Source of the DNA: Bacillota bacterium
GTDB taxonomy: Bacteria > Bacillota > Clostridia > Clostridiales > Clostridiaceae
Assembly (NCBI GenBank): GCA_023435985.1
Contig: JAEZKY010000213.1
Span: 1 to 64,000, forward strand
Direction of reading: 5' to 3'
Length of the DNA stretch: 64,000 nt
Shown: piece by piece, positions 27,046 to 35,769 of the stretch
Layout of the letters: each line of letters starts with the position of its first letter
Numbering within the stretch: the first letter of the stretch is position 1
The notes under the pieces: model-generated
Told to the model about the DNA's origin: nothing
The model's input: the letters and a program-made list of their open reading frames with translations, nothing else
The model's database searches: none
Position numbers and translations under genes: made by a program

Positions 27046-28893
27046 TTGGAAAATATTAAAACCTTTTTTAAAAAAAAGAATATAGATTTTTTCTTTCCAG
27101 TTGCACTTATATTAACAATTATTCCATTAATAGTTCGCATGACTCCAGTAAAATCTGATCAAGCAACTATTGATTTAGTAGGAAATGCAGCACTTACTGA
27201 CTTATTCTCTCAAAATAAAGCTTTCTTTTTAATGATTTTTTCAATTATATTAATTTGCATTAGCATAATATTTTTTAAAAAAATATTTGAAAAAAAAGAT
27301 AAAATCCTTAATGTAATTGTAATTGCAGGAATTATATTTATAATTTTTACATTATTATCTGCAATATTTTCTAGTTACCAGCATGTAGCTTTTTGGGGGA
27401 TATATGATAGGGCCGAAGGCTTTATTACAATTGCTTGTTATATAATCTTATTTATATACTCAATTTATGCATTTAAATCTACTAAAGATTTTAAATATGT
27501 GCTTATTCCAATTTATATTTTAGTTGGTGTAAATGCTTTTTTAGGCTTATTCCAATTTGTTGGACAAGACCTTATTAAATCTAAATTAGGTACTGCTATT
27601 GTTCTACCTAGTCAATATCAAAATCCAAACGGTGGTTCTTTAAATTTATTATATGAAAAAGGTAAATTATATGGAACTTTATTTCATTATGATTATGTTG
27701 GAAGTTTTGCAGCTATTGTATTACCAATCTTATTTTGCTTAACTCTGTTTGATGATATAGATATAATGCATAACATAAATCTTGGTATCTTTTCATTACT
27801 TTCCTTATGGCTGCTAATTGGAAGTACTTCTCGTGCTGGAATTATTGGCATTACAGCTTCTACTATATTTGGTGTTATTGTATTTTGGAAATTAGTGAAA
27901 AGAAGATGGAAGCCTATTTTATTGATTTTTATTTCTCTAATGGTCATACTAGTCGGCATTAACTTTACTGCTAAAGGCGCTCTCTTTAGTAGAATTCCAA
28001 GTTTAATAAATGATGCCACTTCCTTATTCAAAAATACTAGTGATTTTGACTACAAAAATTCCACTCCAATTAAAGATATAAAATATACCGACAAAGACAC
28101 TGAAGTTATATTACAAAATGAAACATTAAAAATTTCTTATGAAAATAATAACTATGTATTTAAAAATTCAAAAGATGAAACTATAAATTATGTTGAGGGC
28201 AATGTTAAGAACAGTAAAGTTTTCACGACAACTGATGACGCTTTTAAAAATATTTCTTTTAGATTTGGTACCTTTTACTCTAATTCGAAGAGAAACGATG
28301 GACTTATTTTAACCATTAATGACCAGCCAATATTTGCATTCCATTTAAAAGATGACAATAGTATTCATTTAGTAGGCATGAGCAGCAAAAAAGATATAGA
28401 TATAGTATTTCCTGATACCATTGGCTTTAATGGTAAAGAAAAACTTGCTTCCTCTAGAGGATATATCTGGTCAAGAACTCTTCCTTTACTTAACAACAAT
28501 TGGATTTTAGGTGGTGGACCTGATACCTTTATTTATAGATTTCCACAAAATGATTTAATCGGTAAATACTATGCTTATGATACACCGAATATCATAGTTG
28601 ATAAACCTCACAATTTATATCTGCAAATAGCTGTAAATGAAGGTATTATTGCATTATTAGCCTTTTTAGCCATTATGCTTATTTATATTGTTGATAGCCT
28701 TAAACTTTATGCATTAAAGAAAGATTATAATAATTCAGAAAGATTAGGCGCTTCAATATCTTTAGGTGCAATTGGATATTTATTTGCTGGACTTTTTAAT
28801 GATTCCATAGTCAGTGTTGCTCCAGTATTTTGGATAATCTTAGGTGTGGGTGTTTCTCTTAATTATATGAATAGAAAGAAATCTAACTCTTAA
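27046..28893 (+). CDS. O-antigen ligase family (Wzy_C) membrane protein, paralogue 1
   Basis: 615 residues from the TTG at 27046, which has the SD-like AGGATGTGA and matches the start of the other paralogues. About 10-12 membrane segments surround a large extracytoplasmic region (about 320-460) with VPSLI/IPSLIxDAxSLF and a polar beta-rich stretch. The Wzy_C block follows: SSRGYIWSRTLPLL, LGGGPDTFIYRFPQND and DKPHNLYLQIAVNEG. An earlier STSRAGI segment carries a conserved Arg. The family includes WaaL O-antigen ligases, PilO/PglL O-oligosaccharyltransferases and WsaB/WsfB of S-layer glycosylation. Expected job: moving lipid-linked glycan to a surface acceptor. A polymerase role is possible, but ABC-2 export makes a Wzy polymerase less needed. 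Confidence 0.85.
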   Translation: MENIKTFFKKKNIDFFFPVALILTIIPLIVRMTPVKSDQATIDLVGNAALTDLFSQNKAFFLMIFSIILICISIIFFKKIFEKKDKILNVIVIAGIIFIIFTLLSAIFSSYQHVAFWGIYDRAEGFITIACYIILFIYSIYAFKSTKDFKYVLIPIYILVGVNAFLGLFQFVGQDLIKSKLGTAIVLPSQYQNPNGGSLNLLYEKGKLYGTLFHYDYVGSFAAIVLPILFCLTLFDDIDIMHNINLGIFSLLSLWLLIGSTSRAGIIGITASTIFGVIVFWKLVKRRWKPILLIFISLMVILVGINFTAKGALFSRIPSLINDATSLFKNTSDFDYKNSTPIKDIKYTDKDTEVILQNETLKISYENNNYVFKNSKDETINYVEGNVKNSKVFTTTDDAFKNISFRFGTFYSNSKRNDGLILTINDQPIFAFHLKDDNSIHLVGMSSKKDIDIVFPDTIGFNGKEKLASSRGYIWSRTLPLLNNNWILGGGPDTFIYRFPQNDLIGKYYAYDTPNIIVDKPHNLYLQIAVNEGIIALLAFLAIMLIYIVDSLKLYALKKDYNNSERLGASISLGAIGYLFAGLFNDSIVSVAPVFWIILGVGVSLNYMNRKKSNS

Positions 28894-28900
28894 CACAATG

Positions 28901-28934
28901 AATAAAAAATCCTTTATAGGATTTTTTATTTATT
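28901..28934 (+). terminator. Rho-independent terminator of ligase paralogue 1
   Basis: AAAAAATCC pairs with GGATTTTTT around TTTATA and runs into ATTTATT, eight nucleotides after the stop codon. Confidence 0.85.
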
Positions 28935-29060
28935 CTGATATAGATATTCATTTAAAATTCAATGTTATTTACTCCAACACTTTATATAATTTTGTAATTC
29001 AAATAATTTTGTGAATCTTTTCTATATAAGAGTTTTACTGGTGCCAGTGCCTATTATTAA

Positions 29061-29089
29061 TTGCACTAGCTTTGTTGCGGTGTTATAAT
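29061..29089 (+). promoter_or_regulatory. Sigma-A promoter of ligase paralogue 2
   Basis: TTGCAC (29061-29066), 17 nt, TATAAT (29084-29089), followed by ATTACATATTTATAG as in paralogue 1. Confidence 0.85.
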
Positions 29090-29147
29090 ATATTACATAT
29101 TTATAGATATAAATTATAAAAATAAACTTAAATAGGATGTGTGAATA

Positions 29148-31013
29148 TTGGAAAACATAAAAAAATATTTTAACGAAAAATCAACATATTTTCCCTTAAA
29201 ATTTTTAATAGGTAAACCTATTTTTTTTCTTCCTATTTCTATTATACTTACTATAGTTCCTCTAATTGTCCATAGTAAAAGTGTGGATCTAGATATGGAT
29301 ACTCAAAATATATACGGTAGATCATCTCAGACGGATCTCTTTTCTCAATATAAAGCTTCTTTTCTGTTATTTTTTTCAATAATATTAATTATTATTGCTA
29401 TTATTTCTTTCAAAAAAATATTTAAGAAGAAGGACAAGACTTTTAATCTGATTTTAATCGGAACTGGAGTCTTTTGGATTTTCACCTTATTTTCTGCATT
29501 ATTCTCATCACATAAAAATTATGGTTTCTGGGGTGCTTTTGACAGGGCTGAAGGGCTTATTACAATTACTTGCTATATAGTTTTATTTATATATTCAGCT
29601 TATACCTTTAAATCTACTAAAGATTATAATTCTGTAATTATTCCAATTCTTATTCTTGTAGTAGTTTTATCATTTTTAGGAATATTTCAGTATACTGGTC
29701 ATGATTTAATCACTAGTAAATTAGGATTATTTCTTGCTACAGGAAAATTCACAGGAAAAATAGGTTCATTGTATACTGGTGGAAGGCTATATGGGACTCT
29801 ATATCATTATGATTATGTTGGTAGTTTTGTTGCCATAGTTCTACCTATTTTATCTGTTCTTGCTATCTATGAAAAAAGAGTAGTTCGTAGGATAGTTTTA
29901 TGTATAGGCTCTTTACTTTCTCTATGGCTGCTATTTGGAAGCACATCTCGTGCTGGACTTATTGGCGTTATATTCTCCTTTATTTTGGGTATTATTTTCT
30001 TTGGAAGGTTTTTATTTAAAATATGGAAACCTATTCTAATTGGCGTTATTTTTATAGGTATTTTAACTGCTGGACTTAATGTATTAACAAAAGGGAAGAC
30101 ACTCCAAAGAGTTCCTTCTTTAATAACAGATGCCTCCAGCCTATTTACAGATACAAGTGATTCTGATTATAAAAATTATACGTTTATACAGGATATCAAA
30201 TATTCTAATGGAAATTCAGAAATTTTTCTTCCAAATGATACAATAAAGATATCTTATGAAAATGGTGATTATATCTTTAAAGATTCCAATGATCAAATTA
30301 TAAATTACGTTAATAATAGTGATACTTTCACAACCACTGATCCAAATTTTAAGGATATATCTTTTACTTCTAAAAAAACAAATAGCAATGGTAAAATAGC
30401 TAATCTTTATTTAAACATAAATAATAAAGATGTTTTCATATTTGGAGTACGTAAAGATAATACTATTCAGCTAATTGATCCGGATACTCAAAACTACATA
30501 GACTTAGCTTCACCTGAAGTTAGTAAGTTCTTAATAGGAAAGGAAAAGCTTGGTTCTTCTAGAGGATATATTTGGTCCCGCTCAATCCCTTTAATAAAGA
30601 ACAATCTTATAATAGGCAGTGGTCCTGACACATTTGTTTATGAATTTCCTCAAAATGATTTATTAGGTAAATATTATGCTTATGGTACTCCTTATATCCT
30701 TGTAGATAAGCCTCATAATCTTTATTTACAAATTGCATTAGATGATGGTTTAATAGCATTAATAGGCTTTTTAGCTGTAATATTAATTTATCTTGTAGAT
30801 TGCTTTAAATTATATGCTTTAAAAAAGCACTATGAACATTCACAATTCTTTGGGATAGGAGCTTGTTTAGGTGTTACAGGATACTTATTCGCTGGATTCT
30901 TTAATGATTCAGTAGTTAGCGTTGCACCAATATTCTGGATTATCCTCGGAGTTGGTATTGCTACTAATTTTATAAATAAAAAATCTCTTGTTAATAATTA
31001 CCTATCAAAATAA
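29148..31013 (+). CDS. O-antigen ligase family (Wzy_C) membrane protein, paralogue 2
   Basis: 621 residues starting at a TTG preceded by TAGGATGTGTGAATA. It has the layout of paralogue 1: hydrophobic N-terminal helices (FLPISIILTIVPLIV), WGAFDRAEGLITITCY, GTLYHYDYVGSFVAIVLPIL and GSTSRAGLIG. The outer region (about 330-470) includes KYSNGNSEIFLP and KISYENGDYIFKD. The ligase block is SSRGYIWSRSIPLI, GSGPDTFVYEFPQND and DKPHNLYLQIALDDG. It is closer to paralogue 3 than to 1 by eye (shared QYTGHDL, VTGK/ATGK, PEVxxFLIGKEKLGSS). Convergent with the wall-binding protein at 31209-33365. Role as for paralogue 1; acceptors may differ. Confidence 0.85.
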   Translation: MENIKKYFNEKSTYFPLKFLIGKPIFFLPISIILTIVPLIVHSKSVDLDMDTQNIYGRSSQTDLFSQYKASFLLFFSIILIIIAIISFKKIFKKKDKTFNLILIGTGVFWIFTLFSALFSSHKNYGFWGAFDRAEGLITITCYIVLFIYSAYTFKSTKDYNSVIIPILILVVVLSFLGIFQYTGHDLITSKLGLFLATGKFTGKIGSLYTGGRLYGTLYHYDYVGSFVAIVLPILSVLAIYEKRVVRRIVLCIGSLLSLWLLFGSTSRAGLIGVIFSFILGIIFFGRFLFKIWKPILIGVIFIGILTAGLNVLTKGKTLQRVPSLITDASSLFTDTSDSDYKNYTFIQDIKYSNGNSEIFLPNDTIKISYENGDYIFKDSNDQIINYVNNSDTFTTTDPNFKDISFTSKKTNSNGKIANLYLNINNKDVFIFGVRKDNTIQLIDPDTQNYIDLASPEVSKFLIGKEKLGSSRGYIWSRSIPLIKNNLIIGSGPDTFVYEFPQNDLLGKYYAYGTPYILVDKPHNLYLQIALDDGLIALIGFLAVILIYLVDCFKLYALKKHYEHSQFFGIGACLGVTGYLFAGFFNDSVVSVAPIFWIILGVGIATNFINKKSLVNNYLSK

Positions 31014-31021
31014 TATCATAT

Positions 31022-31070
31022 AAAAAATGGACAATACATTAGTTTACCATGTATTGTCCATTTTTTATAT
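31022..31070 (+). terminator. Rho-independent terminator of ligase paralogue 2
   Basis: AAAAAATGGACAATACAT pairs with ATGTATTGTCCATTTTTT over a 9-nt loop. The same stem ends paralogue 3 (35642-35688), so the terminator was duplicated with the gene. With A and T runs on both sides it could work in both directions. Confidence 0.9.
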
Positions 31071-31132
31071 ATTGTTACTGTGCAAAAATTATTTCCGCAT
31101 AATCCCTTTCAACATTCGATTATATGATATGC

Positions 31133-31170
31133 AAAAAAGACGAGGATATGCTATACCTCGTCCTATTTTT
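31133..31170 (-). terminator. Rho-independent terminator of the 31209-33365 gene
   Basis: On the minus strand GACGAGGTATAG and its partner TATCCTCGTC form a stem followed by TTTTTTGC. Nearly the same stem ends the paralogue at 37504. Confidence 0.88.
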
Positions 31171-31208
31171 AATTACCGATTACACATAATATATTGTCAA
31201 TAATTTAA

Positions 31209-33365
31209 TTATCCAATCCAAGCTCCTGAAGCTCCTAATCTGTATCCATCAACAGTTGTATTGGCTAACATTGCACCTGATGCATTTAAGTAATACCAAG
31301 TACCATTATCATTTATCCAGCCTGTAGCCATAGCTCCTGAGGATTTTAAATAATACCAAGTACCATTATCATTTACCCATCCAGTTGCCATGGCTCCTGA
31401 GGATTTCAAATAATACCAAGTACCATTGTCATTTATCCATCCAGTTTTCATAGCACCTCTAGTACCATCAGAAATTGGGCTGAAATAATACCAAGCACCA
31501 TTTATATATTGCCAGCCGACTACCATAGTTCCGTTTGTATCTAAGTAATACCAAACACCTCCAACATTGGCCCAGTTGTTAACAACCTTATTTCCAGTTG
31601 CATCATAGAAATTCCAACTTCCATCCGCCAATTGATCCCAGCCAACTTTAGCAGGGGTAGTTGGTGCTGCAGGCTCAGTTCCACCTTCGTGAACAGTTGT
31701 ATAAATATCTCCGTCATTTTCCCAAGTAATTAAGTTATTTTCATCATAAACACTTATTGAATCTAATGAAGAATCGCAAGTAAACTTTTTAGTCATTTCC
31801 CCATTAACGTATTCGTAGATTTTTCCATCTGTAACTACCCAAGGATTTCCGTCAACATCAAAATCATATGCTTTAAATTCATCACCAGAATCAACGTCTA
31901 TATCAACATCGTCATCAGAATCTTTTTCTACGAAATAAATATCAACTTTATCATCCCTATCATAAGCAGCAGCTGAAGTTGTAGTTCCATCTACATAAGC
32001 ATTGTCATCTTTGTATCCAGGTAAATTATTATCGCTGTCAAATTTAACTTTATCTTTTTTGAAATTAAGAGTTGTCCCCTTTATACTGTCATTCTCAGCA
32101 TCGATAACAACTAAGTTGCCATTAACAGCTGTAAATTTAGCTTTTCCTGTATCTGAATCTATAACATCATCTTGTTTTGCACTTCCTGGAGTTACGCCTG
32201 CATCTACAAATGCATCGTATGCATCACTGGCATCTCCGCAATCAAATTCATTATCACTAGTAGTACCCTTATTACCAATTTCATAAGTTTCTACAGTTTT
32301 TGGAAGATAAGCGTCATCTTTTTGATCCTCTTGAGCTTTAGAAACCTTTTGAACATAAGTACGAACTGTTGTTTTAGAATTATCTATTTCATTTTTATAT
32401 TCTGTATCTGTATTATATTTTGCTTCATCATAAGTTATATAACCTGCATCTATATAACTTTTAGTTGATACATCATCATCTCCTACTAGCGAATAACCAC
32501 CAGTAACTCTTGAATGGTCTGAAGCATCAGTTATCGCAACTTTTACTAAAGAATAGATATAATCTTTATCTTGAGTTAAGACTACTGGTTGATCTATTAA
32601 TGTCGCTAATAATTTACTATCATCATCTACATCATCAAAATCATTACTATAATCATCAATCTTAGTTGTCTTACCCCTTTCAGTACTGTATGCATATATA
32701 TTAGCAGTATAAGACGCATCTATATATTTACCACTTTGATTAGTAAAACCAAATAGATAATTATAAGTTGCTCCTCCTGAGGTAGTCATCTTAACTGTAT
32801 TACTGTCAGCATCCATATTAGGCGCATCATCATCTGAAACTGCATATGAATACCAGACATCACCGAACTTATTTCCAGGCAATGCTCCAGTTACATTATC
32901 ATCACCAGTATAACCATTAAAAATGTCTGCTGTTAAGCCTTCTATATCTTCACCATATCTATCAGTCTTCTTTAATTTAGTCTGCAATTTTGTTGCAGCA
33001 CTATCTGCATCATCTTCTGGAGTTATATCATCATCTACTTCTCCATTTGTTAAATCCACAACATACTGATCTGATCCATCATTAGCAAATGCATACTTGT
33101 CCATATATGAGCTATTAAGATCCGCATCGTCAAGGTCATCTAATTCTTTATCTTTGGTTCCATCATTATAATACATGGAATCATCATCGTCATCACTCTT
33201 ATACCCTTGGTACACATATTTACCATCCTGAAATGCTATAGCATTTTCAATAGTACCATCTTTAGTTTCTAATCTTGAAGAATCCGCTGCCATAGCTGGT
33301 ACTAAAGTCATAATTGAAGTGGCAGCTACTAATAAAGCTGTAATTTTATTTTTTCTTTTAATCAT
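31209..33365 (-). CDS. Large acidic secreted cell wall-binding protein (paralogue of 37504-39543)
   Basis: 718 residues from the second ATG (33365), 6 nt after GGGAGG; the first ATG at 33371 abuts the SD. Signal peptide about 1-26, ending PAMAAD. The long N-terminal part (to about 545) is very acidic (YKSDDDDDSMYY, DDITPEDDADSAATKLQTKL) and aligns along its length with 37504-39543, more distantly with 1839-3575. Near its end come YDFDVDGNPWVVTDGKIYEY and SISVYDENNLITWENDGDIY, which look like beta-propeller-type blades, an uncertain reading. About seven CW_binding_1 repeats follow, three almost identical, and the DGYRLGASGAWI tail. It has no SLH or sortase motif. It lies between ligase paralogues 2 and 3. 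Probably a surface structural protein; no enzymatic motif seen. Confidence 0.87.
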   Translation of the reverse strand: MIKRKNKITALLVAATSIMTLVPAMAADSSRLETKDGTIENAIAFQDGKYVYQGYKSDDDDDSMYYNDGTKDKELDDLDDADLNSSYMDKYAFANDGSDQYVVDLTNGEVDDDITPEDDADSAATKLQTKLKKTDRYGEDIEGLTADIFNGYTGDDNVTGALPGNKFGDVWYSYAVSDDDAPNMDADSNTVKMTTSGGATYNYLFGFTNQSGKYIDASYTANIYAYSTERGKTTKIDDYSNDFDDVDDDSKLLATLIDQPVVLTQDKDYIYSLVKVAITDASDHSRVTGGYSLVGDDDVSTKSYIDAGYITYDEAKYNTDTEYKNEIDNSKTTVRTYVQKVSKAQEDQKDDAYLPKTVETYEIGNKGTTSDNEFDCGDASDAYDAFVDAGVTPGSAKQDDVIDSDTGKAKFTAVNGNLVVIDAENDSIKGTTLNFKKDKVKFDSDNNLPGYKDDNAYVDGTTTSAAAYDRDDKVDIYFVEKDSDDDVDIDVDSGDEFKAYDFDVDGNPWVVTDGKIYEYVNGEMTKKFTCDSSLDSISVYDENNLITWENDGDIYTTVHEGGTEPAAPTTPAKVGWDQLADGSWNFYDATGNKVVNNWANVGGVWYYLDTNGTMVVGWQYINGAWYYFSPISDGTRGAMKTGWINDNGTWYYLKSSGAMATGWVNDNGTWYYLKSSGAMATGWINDNGTWYYLNASGAMLANTTVDGYRLGASGAWIG

Positions 33366-33627
33366 AGCCATCCTCCCTTGTTATAATAAAAATTTTTAAA
33401 AATTAAAAGAATAATTTTACATAGTCACTATATTATACAAACATACCAATCTAATTTCGGTACTTTATTACCTTAAATATCATAAACAGGATAATTACGG
33501 TCAATAGTGATTATTAATCCATTATATCACATAGTTCACTTTTTTAAAAGGTGTAAAATAACTTTTAAAAAGTAAATTCCAAACTCATATTCAAGGTTTA
33601 CATAGAACCTTGATAATTATAAAATAA

Positions 33628-33656
33628 TTGAAGTAAAATCTATGTAGTGCTATAAT
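33628..33656 (+). promoter_or_regulatory. Sigma-A promoter of ligase paralogue 3
   Basis: TTGAAG (33628-33633), 17 nt, TATAAT (33651-33656), preceded by GTAGTGC and followed by ATCCAATATT. The rest of the 33366-33794 gap should also hold the divergent promoter of the wall-binding gene; TTGACC near 33500 (minus strand) is one candidate -35 but no good -10 is spaced from it. Confidence 0.8.
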
Positions 33657-33794
33657 ATCCAATATTGATATATATATTACAATAATAAAATCACATTAGA
33701 TATGTCTGCATATTAAGCACATATACAAATGTAAAATGCTGAAAGCTAATTGTTATATATATTAAAAATAAATTTAGTTGGGATGTGTAAAACA

Positions 33795-35621
33795 TTGAAA
33801 AGCTTAAATAATTATTTCAAAGAAAATTTAACAGGAAAGCCCATCTTTCTCATTCCTGTTTCAATAATTCTTACAATAGTTCCTTTAATTGTACATCTTA
33901 AAGTTGTTACTTTAGATGAGGATACTACAAAACTTTATGGGAATTCACTTCAGACTGATCTATTTTCTCAAGAGAAAGCTTCCTATTTGTTATATTTTTC
34001 AGTTTTGTTATTTATTATAGGAATTATTTTTTTTAAGACTATATTTCAAAAAAAGGATAAGATAGTTAATTTAATTCTAATGCTGGTAGGAATATTCTGG
34101 CTCTTTATTTTACTTTCCGCAGTGTTTTCAGAGCATAAATTTTATGCTTTTTGGGGGGCATATGATAGAGCTGAAGGATTAATTACACTCACTTGTTATA
34201 TGATTTTACTTGTATATTCAATTTATACTTTTAGAGATACTAACAATTATGAATATATAGCCATGCCAATTCTTATTCTCATTGTTGTTCTTTCAATTCT
34301 AGGAGCATTCCAATATACCGGACATGATTTAATTAATAGTAAAATTGGCTCATTTTTAGTAACAGGAAAATCAGGTTCAAAATTTGCGTTATCTTTTGCA
34401 AAAGGTAAGCTATATGGAACCTTATATCATTATGATTATGTTGGTAGTTTTGTTGCTATAGTTTTACCTATCTTAGTTACACTATCAATATTTGAAAAAA
34501 AGATTGTTGACAAGATAATTTTAAGTATAGGTTCTTTACTCTCATTATGGCTGCTATTTGGAAGTTCTTCCAGAGCTGGGCTTGTTGGCGTTGCTTTTTC
34601 TTTTATCTTTGCTGTTATTTTATTTGGAAAATCTATGATAAAGAAATGGAAGCCTATACTCGCAGGATTTTTTTCTATAATAATATTAATCATTGGACTT
34701 AACGCTTTAACCAAAGGATCAATATTCGAAAGAATTCCTTCATTATTATCTGACGCTTCGATTATATTTACAGATACAAGCAATTTAAATTATTCAGATT
34801 CAACTCCAATTAAAGATATTAAATATGTAAATGGACATTCTGAAGTTTATCTTAAAGATGAAGTGATAAAAATATATTATGAGAATAACAATTTTATATT
34901 TAAAAATTCTAATGATCAAAATATAAACTATACAGAAAATGCCCGAGTTTTTACAACCAATGATTCAAATTTCAAAAATATTTCCTTTACCTTTTCAAAG
35001 ACATCAGGTTCTAGAGCAGGTTTTCTTTATTTAACTCTTAATGGTAAAAATATTTTTTCCTTTGGCTTAGGTCAGGATGGAACTATTCATTTAGTAAATC
35101 CTAGTAATAATCAAAATATAGATGTAGCTCATCCTGAAGTAACTCAATTTTTGATAGGAAAGGAAAAACTCGGATCATCAAGAGGATATATTTGGTCTCG
35201 TTCAATTCCATTGATAAAAGATCATCTAATATTAGGAAGCGGACCAGATACATTCCCTTTTGACTTTCCTCAGAATGATTACATAGGCAAGTATTATGCT
35301 TATGATACTCCTAATATGTTTGTTGATAAGCCTCATAATCTTTATTTGCAAATTGCTTTGAATTATGGTTTAATTGCCTTAATAGCTTTTTTATCCATAA
35401 TATTTATTTATATTTTTGATTGTATAAAATTATATGCCTTTAAAGATCATTATAATTATCCTCAAGTTTTAGGAATAGCTAATGCTTTAGGAATTATAGG
35501 ATATTTATTTGCTGGATTTTTCAATGATTCTGTAATAAGTGTTGCACCAATATTTTGGATAATATTAGGTGTTGGTATTTCTATTAATTTTATTAATAGA
35601 AAATCTCTTACTAACAATTAA
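33795..35621 (+). CDS. O-antigen ligase family (Wzy_C) membrane protein, paralogue 3
   Basis: 608 residues from the TTG at 33795, in the context GGGATGTGTAAAACA that matches the other two; the longer open frame from 33750 lacks an SD. Conserved blocks: FLIPVSIILTIVPLIVHL, WGAYDRAEGLITLTCY, GTLYHYDYVGSFVAIVLPIL, GSSSRAGLVG, SSRGYIWSRSIPLIKDHLI, GSGPDTFPFDFPQND and DKPHNLYLQIALNYG. The extracytoplasmic region (about 325-460) is the most divergent part, which would suit different acceptor contacts. Divergent from the wall-binding gene at 31209 and convergent with the cadherin-like protein at 35770. Role as for paralogue 1. Confidence 0.85.
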   Translation: MKSLNNYFKENLTGKPIFLIPVSIILTIVPLIVHLKVVTLDEDTTKLYGNSLQTDLFSQEKASYLLYFSVLLFIIGIIFFKTIFQKKDKIVNLILMLVGIFWLFILLSAVFSEHKFYAFWGAYDRAEGLITLTCYMILLVYSIYTFRDTNNYEYIAMPILILIVVLSILGAFQYTGHDLINSKIGSFLVTGKSGSKFALSFAKGKLYGTLYHYDYVGSFVAIVLPILVTLSIFEKKIVDKIILSIGSLLSLWLLFGSSSRAGLVGVAFSFIFAVILFGKSMIKKWKPILAGFFSIIILIIGLNALTKGSIFERIPSLLSDASIIFTDTSNLNYSDSTPIKDIKYVNGHSEVYLKDEVIKIYYENNNFIFKNSNDQNINYTENARVFTTNDSNFKNISFTFSKTSGSRAGFLYLTLNGKNIFSFGLGQDGTIHLVNPSNNQNIDVAHPEVTQFLIGKEKLGSSRGYIWSRSIPLIKDHLILGSGPDTFPFDFPQNDYIGKYYAYDTPNMFVDKPHNLYLQIALNYGLIALIAFLSIIFIYIFDCIKLYAFKDHYNYPQVLGIANALGIIGYLFAGFFNDSVISVAPIFWIILGVGISINFINRKSLTNN

Positions 35622-35641
35622 TTAAACAACTTAATATCTAT

Positions 35642-35688
35642 AAAAATGGACAATACATAACAAAATCATGTATTGTCCATTTTTACAT
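35642..35688. terminator. Rho-independent terminator of ligase paralogue 3, possibly bidirectional
   Basis: AAAAATGGACAATACAT and ATGTATTGTCCATTTTT form a 17-bp perfect stem with A and T runs on both sides. It could also serve the convergent gene ending at 35770, for which no other terminator was seen. Confidence 0.88.
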
Positions 35689-35769
35689 TCTAATTAGAAT
35701 ATAGATAATTTTAATATATATTTGTTAACTTAAACATAAAAAGATTCATTCTTCATTTAGATTAATTTC

